From Streptomyces fradiae (GTDB taxonomy: Bacteria; Actinomycetota; Actinomycetes; Streptomycetales; Streptomycetaceae), in NCBI RefSeq assembly GCF_041270065.1, contig NZ_CP065958.1:7502001-7566000 (forward strand): a stretch of DNA of 64,000 nucleotides, read 5' to 3'. Below are positions 17,586 to 28,600 of the stretch, in pieces; positions within the stretch are counted from its first letter, which is position 1, and each line of letters starts with the position of its first letter. A program made the translations under genes and the position numbers. The notes beneath the pieces are model-generated. The model was not told where the DNA came from. It did not search any database and was given only the letters and a program-made list of their open reading frames with translations.

Positions 17586-17606
17586 GCCGTGTCAGCCTGA
17601 CACGGC
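17586..17606. promoter_or_regulatory. Operator-like palindrome in the divergent NRPS promoter
   Basis: GCCGTGTCA-GCC-TGACACGGC is a perfect 9-bp inverted repeat with a 3-bp spacer, 58 bp before the GTG of the + strand operon. Size and symmetry suit a dimeric regulator. No such regulator is encoded inside the cluster. Confidence 0.6.
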
Positions 17607-17663
17607 TTGCGCACCGCAGCTTGGAATCGTTCTCAGAATCGTTCGTCGCCGCCCGGAGAACCC

Positions 17664-18437
17664 GTGAACGCCGACTCGAGGTCGAGAGGAATACCTGCTT
17701 TGGCACGCAATACAGTTCGCCTCGGGGCGGCGGGGGATTCCCTTCTCCCGGTCGTCTGCTTTCCGTGGGCCGGCGCCGGTTCGGTCCCCTTCCGGGCCTG
17801 GTCCCGTACGGCCCCGGCCGGCGTGGCGCTCGAAGTGGTGCGGCTCGCCGGCCGCGAGGACCGCATGCGGGAACCCCCGCCCGCACGGCTCCGGCCGCTG
17901 GTCGAGGAGATCGCCGCGGAGCTGGACCGCGACCGGCCCCAGGTCTTCTTCGGCCATTGCTTCGGCGCGCTGCTCGCCCTCGAAGTGGCCCGTCTGCTGC
18001 GGCGGAACGGCCGGGCCGGCCCCGCGCGCCTCCTGGTGGCCGGTGAACCGCCGGGCCACGGTGACCAGGGGTCGGCCGTCACGGACGTACGGGCCGAGAT
18101 GCGGCGGACCGGTGTCATGCCGGACGACGTGCTCGACGACCCGGTCGTCTTCCCCATGCTCGAACCGGCCATCGCGGCCGACCTCCGGCTGGCGCACGAG
18201 GCCGCCCGCCCGGGGCCGCGCGAACCCCTCGCCCTGCCGGTCGACGCATTCTTCGCCACCGGGGACCCGGTGCTCGGCCGGACGGCCGCGGAAGCCTGGT
18301 CCGGTGTCACGACGGGAACCGTCCGCGTGCATTCCGTCGAGGGCCCCCGACTCCTTCCGGGGCCTTGCTGGGAACCGCTCGCGCATTCCGTTTTCACGGC
18401 CGTCCAAGGTGACATATTCGGGTCCGAAGTGCGTTGA
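17664..18437 (+). CDS. Type II thioesterase-like protein with an altered catalytic triad
   Basis: A 257-residue alpha/beta hydrolase of the RifR/GrsT type, which normally clears wrongly loaded carrier proteins. The N-terminal VVCFPWAGAGSVPFRAW motif is typical. The nucleophile elbow, usually GHSMG, reads FFGHCFGALL, so Ser is replaced by Cys (TGC codon). The Asp region FFATGDPVL is present. The catalytic His motif, usually GGHFFL or GDHFFL, reads VEGPRLLP with no His. It may be inactive as a hydrolase, work by another mechanism, or act as a binding protein. GTG 17664 has GGAG five bases upstream. It is the first gene of the + strand operon. Confidence 0.82.
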   Translation: MNADSRSRGIPALARNTVRLGAAGDSLLPVVCFPWAGAGSVPFRAWSRTAPAGVALEVVRLAGREDRMREPPPARLRPLVEEIAAELDRDRPQVFFGHCFGALLALEVARLLRRNGRAGPARLLVAGEPPGHGDQGSAVTDVRAEMRRTGVMPDDVLDDPVVFPMLEPAIAADLRLAHEAARPGPREPLALPVDAFFATGDPVLGRTAAEAWSGVTTGTVRVHSVEGPRLLPGPCWEPLAHSVFTAVQGDIFGSEVR

Positions 18438-18446
18438 AGGGATGAC

Positions 18447-18728
18447 ATGAGTTCCGCTCGCGATGACCTCGAAGAAACCGTTCGTGAGGAATGGTGCGCC
18501 GTTCTCGATATTTCTTCCGCGGAGCCCGGAGACGACTTCTTCGAGCTCGGCGGAAATTCCCTCCAGGCGGCCCGTCTCGTCGAACGTCTCGAAAGCAGAC
18601 TGGGCATCGAATTCCCCCTTGAGGCGCTGTTCGTCGAAGGAACCCTGCAGGCCGTCGTGACCGCCTGCGCCGGCGCGGCCACGGTCACGGTCACGGCTCC
18701 GCAGGCGGAGTCCGGGGTGGCCCGGTGA
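18447..18728 (+). CDS. Free-standing carrier protein (PCP/ACP)
   Basis: A 93-residue phosphopantetheine carrier domain. The attachment Ser is in DDFFELGGNSLQAARLVERL, and the flanking helices match peptidyl carrier proteins. It lies between the altered thioesterase and the ATP-grasp gene, overlapping the latter by GTGA, and one gene before the free adenylation enzyme. Those two are the likely loading pair, giving a separate loading or supply module (inference). The Ala/Thr-rich tail after residue 75 is probably flexible. Confidence 0.9.
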   Translation: MSSARDDLEETVREEWCAVLDISSAEPGDDFFELGGNSLQAARLVERLESRLGIEFPLEALFVEGTLQAVVTACAGAATVTVTAPQAESGVAR

Positions 18729-20071
18729 GCGTGCGCGCGGACGCGTCCCTGCCCCTGGTGGGAGTGGTGCACCGGCCCTATGGGGCCGCGGGACTCCGGG
18801 ACGTCTACCGGGCGGCCCAGGGTCTCTGCCGCCCGGTCCTGATCTTCCGCGGCCCGGTGGCCGGCACGTACCCGGAACTCGTGGAACTCGCTCGGGCGAT
18901 GTTCCCGGTCCACGTCCTCCCCGACGACGACCCGGTCCCGGCGGTCGCCGCCCTCCGGCTGCGCGGACTGACCACCTTCCACGACGACGAACTCGACTTC
19001 ACGGACCACCTGCTCCGCGCACTGGACCTGCCGGGTGCGCCGGCCACCGGGAGCCCCTGGGACAAACTCGTCCAGCGGCGCGCCTTCGCCCGGGCCGGGC
19101 TCTCCACACTGCCCTTCGCGTCGGTCGACTCCGCGGAGGAGTTCCGCCGGGCCCTGCGCGAGGTTCGCCTGCCGGCCGTGCTCAAGCCCCGCCGCGCGGT
19201 CGGCGGCCGGGGAGTGACCTTCCTCCGCGACCCGGACGACGTGCGCCGCGTCCTCTCGCTGCGGACCTCATGGGCGGGCCTGCTGCTCGAGGGCCTGATC
19301 CCGCCGTCCGCACATCCCTCCGGCGTCCCCTGGCTGGCCGACTTCGTCTCCGTCGAGACCGTCAGCACGGCGACCCGCCGCACGCACTGCGCGGTCTTCG
19401 ACAAGGCGCCGGTCAGCATCCGCGACGCGGCCGGGCCCGAGGGCGCCGACCTCGTCCGGGTCACCGGAGACGTCGTCCCCAGCCGGCTGCCCGCCCAGAC
19501 GCGCGACCTGGTCCTCAAGCGCACCGGAGAAGCGCTCGACGCCCTCGGCACCCGCTGCCGGGTCACCCACACCGAACTGCGGGTCACGCCCGACGAGATC
19601 GAGGTGATCGAGGTCAACGGCCGGGTGGGCGGACACCTCACCCGGCTGCTCCGGCCCCTCGGCGGCCCCGACCTGGTGCGCTCCGCGCTGACCCTCGCCC
19701 TCGGCGAGACGGCTGGGGAAGAGCTGCCGGAGCAGCCCGCGGACCTCGGCCGAAGCGGGTTCATGGTCGGGCTCTTCGTCCCGTTCCCGCACGAGGACGG
19801 CACCGTCGCCTCGCGGGTCTCCCGCGCCGATCTGCGCGCCCTGCCGGGCGTCGTCGGCGTGGACGAGGTGGCCGAGCACGGTGCGGCCCGCGCCGACACC
19901 GGATTCCGCGCCGCCAATGTCACCCTGCGGTTCGCGACCGCCGAGGAACTGGACGCCGCCGTCGGGCCGGTGGCCCGCGGCATCGCCGGCCTGTTCGCCG
20001 CCGACGGCCTGGCGGACGACCCCTGGCTCCGGCGCCTCGCACCCGCCCGGGAGCAGGGAGGGACACCGTGA
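18725..20071 (+). CDS. ATP-grasp ligase
   Basis: A 448-residue ATP-grasp enzyme, a class that joins a carboxylate to an amine or thiol through an acyl phosphate. Nucleotide-binding features are LPAVLKPRRAVGGRGVTFL near residues 155-175 and the metal-binding Glu-x-Asn-x-Arg stretch VIEVNGRVGGHLTRLL near 298-313. The N-terminal 90 residues form the usual pre-grasp domain. In peptide pathways such enzymes add an amino acid or make an amide outside the NRPS line. The gene is bracketed by the free T and free A domains with GTGA overlaps at both ends, which suggests the three act on the same building block. The substrate is unknown. Confidence 0.85.
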   Translation: MSVRADASLPLVGVVHRPYGAAGLRDVYRAAQGLCRPVLIFRGPVAGTYPELVELARAMFPVHVLPDDDPVPAVAALRLRGLTTFHDDELDFTDHLLRALDLPGAPATGSPWDKLVQRRAFARAGLSTLPFASVDSAEEFRRALREVRLPAVLKPRRAVGGRGVTFLRDPDDVRRVLSLRTSWAGLLLEGLIPPSAHPSGVPWLADFVSVETVSTATRRTHCAVFDKAPVSIRDAAGPEGADLVRVTGDVVPSRLPAQTRDLVLKRTGEALDALGTRCRVTHTELRVTPDEIEVIEVNGRVGGHLTRLLRPLGGPDLVRSALTLALGETAGEELPEQPADLGRSGFMVGLFVPFPHEDGTVASRVSRADLRALPGVVGVDEVAEHGAARADTGFRAANVTLRFATAEELDAAVGPVARGIAGLFAADGLADDPWLRRLAPAREQGGTP

Positions 20072-21681
20072 CCACCGGCCACCGGACCGACGACCTCGCG
20101 CAACTCTTCACCGACTCCGCCCGGCGCCACCCGGACCGGGTGGCCGTCGAACACGGCCGTACGGCCCTGACCTACCGGCAACTCGCGGCACGGGCCGACG
20201 CGATCGCCGCCGAGCTGCTCGCGCGCGGCATCCGGCCGGGCCGGCGCGTCGCCCTGTACGCGACCCGGCACCTCCAGACCTACGCCGGCTACCTCGGCAT
20301 CCTCCGGGCCGGCTGCGCCGTCGTCCCCATCGGACCCGCGACCCCCGCCGCCCGCGCGGCCGGCGTCATGGCCGCGGCCTCCGTGCCACTGGCCGTCGGC
20401 GTGGCTCCGCCGGCCGAGTGGGCCGAACACGGCGCGCTCGCGGCAGGCCTCCTCGACGTCTCGGACCCGGAGCGCCCGCGCGACCCCGCGCAGACCGCGG
20501 ACCCCGGCGCCGCGACATCCGCGGGACCCGTGCCCGGGACCGCCGACGGCCCGGACCGCGAGGCCTATCTGCTGTTCACCTCGGGCTCGACGGGACAGCC
20601 CAAGGGCGTGCCCATCACGCACCGCAGCGCCCTCGCCTACGTACGCCACGCCATGGCGCGCCAGCGGGTGACCGCGGACAGCCGGCTCTCCCACACCTTC
20701 GAGCTCACCTTCGACCCTTCGGTCTTCGACCTGTTCTGCGCCTGGGGCGCCGGCGCCGCGCTCGTGGTGCCCGAAGGACGCGAACTGCTCCTGCCCGCCC
20801 ACTACGTCAACCGCCACCGCATCACCCACTGGTTCTCGGTGCCGTCCGTGGTGTCCATCGCCCGGCGGGTCGGGGCGATCCCGGCGGGCTCGATGCCCGG
20901 CCTGCGGCAGAGCCAGTTCATCGGCGAGCAGCTCACCCTCGACCAGGCGCGCGCCTGGCGCGCGGCCGCACCGCACAGCGCGATCGACAACGTGTACGGA
21001 CCGACGGAGGTCACCGTCGCCTGCACCGAGTACCGGCTCTCGGAGGACGAGCGGCAGTGGCCGGAGCCGGGCAACGGCACCGTCCCCATCGGCGCGGTCC
21101 ACCCCGGCCTCGAACAGCTGGTCCTCGACGAGTCCGGACGGCCCGCGGACGACGGCGAGCTCTGCCTGCGCGGAGTCCAGCGCTTCGGCGGCTATCTGGA
21201 CCCCGCCGACAACGCGGGCCGGTTCCTGGACTTCACCGACGGGACCGCCACGCCCTTCACCGGGGGAGTGCCCGGCCCCCACCACTGGTACCGGACGGGC
21301 GACCGGGTACGCCGGGAGCGCGGCGGCCTGGTACACCTCGGCCGGCTCGACCGGCAGGTCAAGGTGAGCGGCTACCGGATCGAACTCGGCGAGATCGAGG
21401 CGGCCCTGCGCCGGCACCCGGCCGTCCACGAAGCCGTCGTCGTGGTGGTGGAGCGCGACGGCGCGCCCTGCCTGGCCGCCGTACTGACCGGCGACGAGGA
21501 CCGGGAACCGGCGGTCCTGGCACACCTCAGGGCCCTCCTGCCGGAGTACATGGTGCCGGCGGTCTGCCGCTGGCTCCCCGAACTGCCCGTCGGGGGCAAC
21601 GGAAAGCTCGACCACACCGGCATCCGCGGCGCCGCCGCCGCGGCCGCCACCGCGCTACGCACCAGGGCCCCCGCCCGCTGA
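20068..21681 (+). CDS. Free-standing amino-acid adenylation enzyme
   Basis: A 537-residue adenylation domain with no attached carrier or condensation domain. Core motifs are LLFTSGSTGQPKGV (A3), NVYGPTEVTV (A5), YRTGDRV (A7), GRLDRQVKVSGYRIE (A8) and NGKLD (A10, catalytic Lys). Pocket residues read from the alignment positions are D-P-F-F-Q-I-V-V-A-K; I know no matching substrate. GTG 20068 overlaps the ATP-grasp stop by GTGA. It probably loads the free carrier protein at 18447, giving a starter unit for the first C domain of the 22653 NRPS, which has no A-T in front of it. Confidence 0.9.
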   Translation: MTTGHRTDDLAQLFTDSARRHPDRVAVEHGRTALTYRQLAARADAIAAELLARGIRPGRRVALYATRHLQTYAGYLGILRAGCAVVPIGPATPAARAAGVMAAASVPLAVGVAPPAEWAEHGALAAGLLDVSDPERPRDPAQTADPGAATSAGPVPGTADGPDREAYLLFTSGSTGQPKGVPITHRSALAYVRHAMARQRVTADSRLSHTFELTFDPSVFDLFCAWGAGAALVVPEGRELLLPAHYVNRHRITHWFSVPSVVSIARRVGAIPAGSMPGLRQSQFIGEQLTLDQARAWRAAAPHSAIDNVYGPTEVTVACTEYRLSEDERQWPEPGNGTVPIGAVHPGLEQLVLDESGRPADDGELCLRGVQRFGGYLDPADNAGRFLDFTDGTATPFTGGVPGPHHWYRTGDRVRRERGGLVHLGRLDRQVKVSGYRIELGEIEAALRRHPAVHEAVVVVVERDGAPCLAAVLTGDEDREPAVLAHLRALLPEYMVPAVCRWLPELPVGGNGKLDHTGIRGAAAAAATALRTRAPAR

Positions 21682-21827
21682 ACCCCCGCTGAACCACACG
21701 CACCGCCCGACCACCTGCCCGCCCATCCGCGCCGCCGGGGCCGTTCCGCGCGCCCCGAACACACACCCGTAGCACCCGACACACCCGCCGCACCCGCCGC
21801 ACCAGGAAGCAGGAAGGAGGGCTCCGC

Positions 21828-22622
21828 ATGCCCGCGTCACCCCACGCCTCCCCGACCGGGGCCACCGCGTCCGCCACCGGCCGCTGGCTGCGGACCACCC
21901 GCCCGGCCCACCCCGATCCCGACCTCCACGTGGTGTGCTTCCCGCCCGCCGGCGCCGCCTCCGGATCCTTCGCGGCCCTGCGCCGGGCCGCCGGACCGAC
22001 GACCCTCTGCAGCCTCGCGCTGCTGCCCGGCCGGGAGTCCCGGGTCGCCGAACAGGAACCGTGGGACCTGGACCGGATGGCCGACCACCTCGCCGAGGCC
22101 GTCTCCGCACGTCTGCGGGAGACCCGGGCCCCCTGCGTCCTGCTCGGGCACAGCATGGGAGGGCTGCTCGCCTACGAGGTGACGGCCCGTCTGGTCACCG
22201 CCGGGGAGCGGCGCCTGCTGCGGCTCGTGGTCGCCGGGAGCGAGGCACCCTCCGGCGCCGCCGGCCACCGGCTCGACGTCACGGACCCCGTCGGGGTGCT
22301 GCGCGAGCTGAGCGGGGCACCCCAGGAGGTCTTCGACCACCCCGAGCTGCTGCGCATGGCGGCGGCCACGCTGGAGGCCGATCTGCGGATGATCCGGCGC
22401 TACCGCTTCGGCGGCGCGCGGATCGGCATCCCCCTCACCGTGCTCCTCGGCGACCGGGACCCGATCGTCGGCGCCGCCGCCGCGGCCGGCTGGGCGGAAC
22501 TCGCCGACCGCGGATCCTCGGTCCGGGTCCTCGCCGGTGACCACTTCTTCCTCGACCCCCACTACCCGGAACTCCTCGCCGAATGGCGTCGCGAGGCGCG
22601 GGCCGCCGGATCGCGGTCCTGA
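21828..22622 (+). CDS. Type II thioesterase, canonical
   Basis: A 264-residue editing thioesterase that hydrolyses stalled or misprimed groups from carrier proteins. The full triad is visible: Ser in LLGHSMGGLLAYE, Asp in LLGDRDPIVG and His in LAGDHFFL. It has a GGAAGGAGGG ribosome binding site. The 146-bp gap before it is one of only two gaps above 30 bp in the + strand operon, so a second promoter here is possible. With the altered thioesterase at 17664, the cluster has one normal and one apparently disabled copy. Confidence 0.92.
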   Translation: MPASPHASPTGATASATGRWLRTTRPAHPDPDLHVVCFPPAGAASGSFAALRRAAGPTTLCSLALLPGRESRVAEQEPWDLDRMADHLAEAVSARLRETRAPCVLLGHSMGGLLAYEVTARLVTAGERRLLRLVVAGSEAPSGAAGHRLDVTDPVGVLRELSGAPQEVFDHPELLRMAAATLEADLRMIRRYRFGGARIGIPLTVLLGDRDPIVGAAAAAGWAELADRGSSVRVLAGDHFFLDPHYPELLAEWRREARAAGSRS

Positions 22623-22652
22623 ACGCGCCCGGCCCGTACGAAAGGACGATCC

Positions 22653-25600
22653 ATGCCCGAGGCCGACGCGGCCCGCATCCCGCTCACCCCGCCCGAGTTC
22701 GGCATCTGGCTCATCAGCGAGAAGGAGCCCGAGGCCTTCAACCTGCACCGGCTGTGGGAACTGCGCGGTCCGCTCGACGTGGGCCGGCTGCGCACGGCGG
22801 TGGAGCACGTGGTGGGACGCCACCCGGTCTTCGCCCGCCGCCTGGCGGAAGGGGACGTACCGACCTGGACGGCCGGTGAAGCGGTGCCCGCCTGGCACGT
22901 CGAGCACCTCGACACGCCCCACGGGTACGAGGACGGCGAGGACGGCAAGGCAGCCGTGGACGCCGAGGTCACCGGGTGGCAGCGGCGGGCCGGCGCCCAC
23001 CGCTTCGACCTGTCCCGCGACTGCCCGGTCCGGGTGGGCCTGTTGCGCCGCGGCCCCCGGCACCATCTGCTCTCCCTGCTCGTCCACCACGTGGCCTGCG
23101 ACGGGGTGGCCCTGGAGACCCTGATCGGCGAGATCGGCGCCCGGTACGCCGAGTCGCTCGACGACGCCGACACACCGCCGGCCGCCCTCTCCCCGGCCCC
23201 CCTGCCGCCGCCCCCGGCCCAGGCCGCCCCCGCGAGCGGCTACTGGCCGGCACACCTGGCCGAGGCCCGCTGGCCCGAGACCCTGCCGCCCGCCGCCGGG
23301 CCGCGCACCTGCCGGGCCGACGTGCTGCGCCTGCCGCTCGCCCCGGAGGAGACCGCACTCGTCCGCGCCGCCGCCCGCGGACTGCGGGCCACCCCGCACC
23401 TGATCGGCCTGGCCGCGCTCTACGCGACGCTCGCCGTCCACGGCAGCGCCCACGACGCCATGGTGGCCACCCCGTTCGCCGCGCGGACTCCGGAGACCAT
23501 GCAACTGGTCGCCTGCCTCGCCCGGATGGTGCCACTGCGCCTGCGCTGGGCGCCCGGGGACTCGGGCGCCGACCTGGTCGAGGGCGTCCGCCGCACGGTG
23601 ACGGAGGCGCTGACCCACTCGGCGGAGCCGATCCGGGAGGCCTCCGAGCTCTTCGACCCCGCGACCACCGGAACCACCGTCTGCTTCCAGGCCCACGGCC
23701 GTCTGCCGGACCCCGCACTGCCCGGCGTCGACGTCGTCCCGCTGGACGACGACGCCGGCCGGCTCGCCCGCTTCGACCTGGAGATCGACCTGCATCTCCG
23801 GCCCGACGCGGGGGCCGTCGTCCTCACCCTCCGGGCCGCCGGCGGCACCACCGAGGAGGGCGCCGCCCGCCTGCTCCACACCTATCGCCGGATCCTGCTG
23901 CGGATCGCCCGCGACCCCGAGCAGACCCTCGCCCTGGCCGACGCCGCCGACCCCGGCACGGAAGCGCACGGGGAACCGGAGTCCTCGCTCCTCCTCGCAC
24001 CCCCGCGGCAGCGCCCGGCCCGGCCGCTGATGGACCGCTTCGCGGAACTGGTCCGCACCGCGCCCGACCGCCCGGCCGTCGCCGACCGGAACACGACCGC
24101 CACCTTCGGCGAACTCGGCCACGCCGTGACCCGCCTTGCCGCCACCCTCGCCGGCCACGGGGCCGGACCGGGCCTCCCCGTAGCCGTCCTCGCCGAGCGC
24201 GGCACCCCCCTCGTGGCCGCGGTCCTCGCCGTCTGGCGGCTCGGCGGCCATGTCGTGCTGCTGGACCCCCTGCACCCCGACTCCCGCCTCGCGCACGTGG
24301 TCGCCGACAGCCGGGCCCGCGTGCTGCTCCGCAGTCCCGGCCTGCACCACCGGCTGCCCGGCCACCCGGATGTGGTGGAGCTCGCCCCGGAGCCGGACAC
24401 CCGGCCGCCCGCCCCCGGCGAGGAACCCCCCGCCGGCCCGGCCCCGTACCACCCCCGCGCCCTGGCGTATGTCATCCACACCTCGGGAACCACCGGGCAG
24501 CCCAAGGGCGTCATGGTCGACCAGGGCGTGCTTGCCACCATGTTCGAGGCCCAGCCCGCCGGTCTCGGCATCTCCCGGATCGGCCTGACCTGCGCCGTCT
24601 CCTTCGACGTCTTCTTCCACCAACTCCTCTACCTGTTCCGCGGCTGCTGCCTGGTGATGGCCGAGGACGCCGTCTACCGCGACCCGCAGGCACTCGTCTC
24701 CTGGACCGAGCGCCGGCGGGTGGAGTTCCTCAGCATCACGCCGTCGATGCTCGGCGCGATGCGCCAGTTCGGCTTCGAGGAGACCCTCGCCCGGACCCGT
24801 ACCGAGATCGAACTGGCCGGTGAGGCCGTCGACCAGGGCACCTGGGAGCTGCTGCGCCGGCTCGGAGTGCGCGCCACCAACTCGTACGGGCCGACCGAGA
24901 CGATCGTCGTCACCGCCTGCGACTTCGCGGAGCGGGACACACCCAGCATCGGCGGCCCCGTCGCGGGAACCTCCGCCTATGTCCTCGGCCCCGGCCTGCG
25001 CCCGGTCCCGCCCGGCGTCGCGGGCGAGCTCTACATCGGCGGACCCCAGGTCAGCCGGGGCTATCTCGGCAAACCCGGCCTCACCGCGGACCGCTTCCTG
25101 CCGGACCCCTTCAGCGGCGAGCCGGGCGCGCGGATGTACCGCACCGGCGACCGGGTGCGGCTGACCGATGGGGGACGCCTTGACTATCTGCGGCGCGTGG
25201 ACCACCAGCTGAAGGTGCGCGGCCAGCGGGTGGACCCGTACGAGGTGGAGGACGTGCTGCGGCGCGCCCCCGGGGTGCGCGACGCCTATGTGGCCCGCGG
25301 CGCGGCGGCGCACCCCTCCGGCCTGCGGGCGTACGTCGTCCCCGAGGACCCCGCGGACCCGCCCGCCGTCCGGCGGATCCGGGCCGTCGCCGCCGAGCAG
25401 CTGCCGCCCGCCGCCGTACCGACCCACGTCACCGTGGTCACCGCGTTCCCGATGACCCCCAACGGCAAGCTCGACGAACAGGCGCTGCCGCAACCCGTCA
25501 CCGAGCCGGCGGACGCCACCGGCGCCGGGAACGGGGCCGATCCGGTCGCCCGGCTGTGGTCGGAGTCGACCGGTCTGCCGCCCGCGTCCGAGGACGACAA

Positions 25601-28600
25601 CTTCTTCGAATGCGGCGGGAGTTCCCTGGACGCGGCCCGGGTGGTCGCCGCCCTCAACCGCCTCTGCGCGGCGGAGATCGACCTCGCCTCCTTCCTCCGC
25701 GACCCCACCCCGTTCGGCCTGCGGCACCAGCTGCGCAACACGGCGGCGCCGGACCCCCGACCGGACGCCGCCCCGCGAACGCCGTCCCCGCACGCCGCCG
25801 CCGGCGCGGCCCCGGCCGCCCCGCCCGCCCCGACGCCCGGGCTCTCCGACGCCCAGCGGCGCCTCCTGCTTGCGCACCGGGCCGCTCCGGGAAGCAACGA
25901 GTTCACCGTCTTCTGGGCGCTCCGCCCGGCGACGGAGCCGGAGCCGGAGGCGCTGGAGCGGGCCTGGCGCGAGGTCGTGACGGCCCACCCCGAACTGCGG
26001 CTGCGCGTCACCGAGACCGACGGCCGGCCCGTACGCGCCGAGTGGCCCGTCGAGGACTTCCCCGTGCACCGGCGGACCCTCGGTCCGGACGAGCTCGACG
26101 GCGCGCTCGCCGCGGCGGCCGACCGCGCCTTCGACCCCCTCGGCGAGCCGCTGATCCGGCTTGAGACGCTGAGCGCGCCGGGCGCCGGGCAGGTCCTGCT
26201 CTTCACGGCCCATCACCTCGTCCTCGACCGGCACTCCATCCAGCTGATCAACGCACGGCTCATCTCCGCGCTCGCCGGAACCGTGCCGCCCGTCCCCGGC
26301 CACCGGTACACCGAGGCCGGCGAGCCGGCGGCCGCGGAGGCCGACCGGGCCCGGGAGTTCTGGGCCGGCGAGCTCGACCGGGTGTCCACGGCGCCCCCGA
26401 TCGACCTCGGCGCCCCGGAACCCGGCCTGCGCGACACCCGGGGCACCGCCGTGCACCGCACCCTGGACGGCGCCGCCTGGAAACTCCTCCAGGAGACCGC
26501 CCGCGCCCGCCGGACCACCCCGCTGGTCCTGGCCATGGCCGCGTTCGCGCTGACCGCCGACCGCCACGGCGCCGCGGGGGACGTGCTGGTCGGCACCTCC
26601 ATGGACGTGCGCCCGCCCGGCTTCGACGACGTCGTGGGCCTGTTCGTCAACCCGGTGCCCGTACGGCTGCGTTTCGGCCCCGGCCTCACCGGTGACGCGC
26701 TGATCGGCACGACGCACGAGGCGCTGCTGCGCGCCCACGACCACCGCCGGCTGCCGTTCAACGAGCTGGTGCGCCACCTGGGACTGCGCTCCGAGCCGGG
26801 CGCGGCGCCCCTGTTCCAGGTCCTCGTCGACTACGAGCCGCTGCTCCCGGCCGACGGCGGCACCGCGTCCGACCGCGCCTGGGAGCCGGTCGACATCCCC
26901 GGCACGGTCGCCAAGTACGACCTGGAGGTCATGCTCCGCCAGACCGCCGACGGCGGCCGGCTCACCGTCAACTGCCGGACCGACCGCTGGCGCCGGAGCC
27001 AGGCCGCGCGGATCGCCGACCAGGTGTACGAGGCGCTGCTGCGGCTCGCCACGGACTCGGCCCGCCCCGCCGCCGAGCCCCTCACGGCCGCTGCCGGAGA
27101 GCTCGGGCCAGGTGACGGCGCGGAGCCGTCCGGACCCGGCGGCGGTCTCGTCGGCGGCCTGGTGGCCGGCATCGCGCTCCGGGAGCCGGACCGGGTCGCC
27201 GTCGTCTCGGGCGAGCACACCCTCACGTACGGCACGCTGCGTTCCGCCGCCCTCGCCGCGGCGGCCCGCCTCGCCGCGGCGGGAGTGCGCCGCGGCGACC
27301 GGGTGGCGGTCCTGGCCCGCCGCGGCGCCGACATGGCGGTGGCCGTCCTCGGCGCGGTGTTCGCCGGCGCCGCCTATGTGCCGCTCGACCCCGGCCACCC
27401 CGACGCCCGGATCACCAGGGCCCTGCACGACAGCGGGGCCGCCGCCGTCCTCGCCACCGGCGACTGCGCGGCGCGGGCCCGCCGCCTCGGGGCCACGGTG
27501 GTCGACCCTGCCCCGGACCGTGACCGCGACGCGGTCTCCGTAGGCGACCGCCCCGTGCCCGCCGCCCTGCGCGCCCGGGACCAGGCCTATGTCATCTACA
27601 CCTCCGGCTCCACCGGCGAACCCAAGGGCGTGGTCGTCGAGCACGGCTCCCTCGCCGCCTCGACCGACGCCCGCCGCGCGGTCTACCCCGGCCGGCCCGT
27701 GTTCCTGCTCGTGTCCCCGCTCGCCTTCGACTCCTCGGCCGCGGGCCTGTGGGGAACCCTCACCGCCGGCGGCCGGCTCGTGGTGGCCGACGACGACGAG
27801 GTGCGCGACCCCGAGCGGCTGATCGGACTCGTCGAGCGGCACCAGGTGACCCGTCTGCTGTGCGTGCCCTCGCTGCACGCCGTACTGCTGCGCACCGCCC
27901 GGCACACCGGCGCCGGCCCGCTCCGCAGCCTCCGCGAAGTGGTCGTGGCGGGCGAACCGCTGCCGGACCGGCTCCAGGAGCAGCACTTCGCCCTGCTCCC
28001 CGGCGTGCCGCTGGTCAATGAGTACGGGCCCACCGAGGCCGCGGTGTGGTCCAGCTACCGGCGCTACCACGCGCCCGGACCGGCCGGCATCGGCGGCCCC
28101 GTGCCCGGCTACCGCCTGTACGTCCTGGACCACGCGCTGCGCCCCGTACCGCCGGGCGCCCCGGGCGAACTCCACGTCGGGGGGCCGGGGGTGGCCCGGG
28201 GCTATCTCGGCCGGGCCGCCGCCACCGCCGCGGCCTTCCTGCCCGACCCCTTCGCCGCCGGGCCGGGGGCGCGGATGTACCGCACCGGTGACCGCGTCCG
28301 CCGCGGCGAGGACGGCACGCTGGTCTTCCTCGGGCGGACCGACGACCAGATCAAGGTGCGGGGTCACCGGATCCAGCCCGGCGAGGTCGAGGAGGTGCTC
28401 CGTGCCCTCGACGGCGTCGAGGACGCGGCCGTGGTGGCGCGCGACGCGGTCACCCTGGTGGCCTTCCTGACCGGCCGTCCGCCCGCGCCGGACCAGGTCC
28501 GCAGGGCGCTCGCGGCGACCCTGCCGGGCCACCTGGTGCCGGCCGCCGTGCACGTCGTGGACCGGCTGCCCCGTACGGCCAACGGCAAGGTCGACCGCCG

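Noticed and set aside
17398..17886. Small - strand frames in the NRPS divergent promoter region
   Set aside because: They overlap the dyads and the thioesterase start, have no family resemblance and poor start signals.
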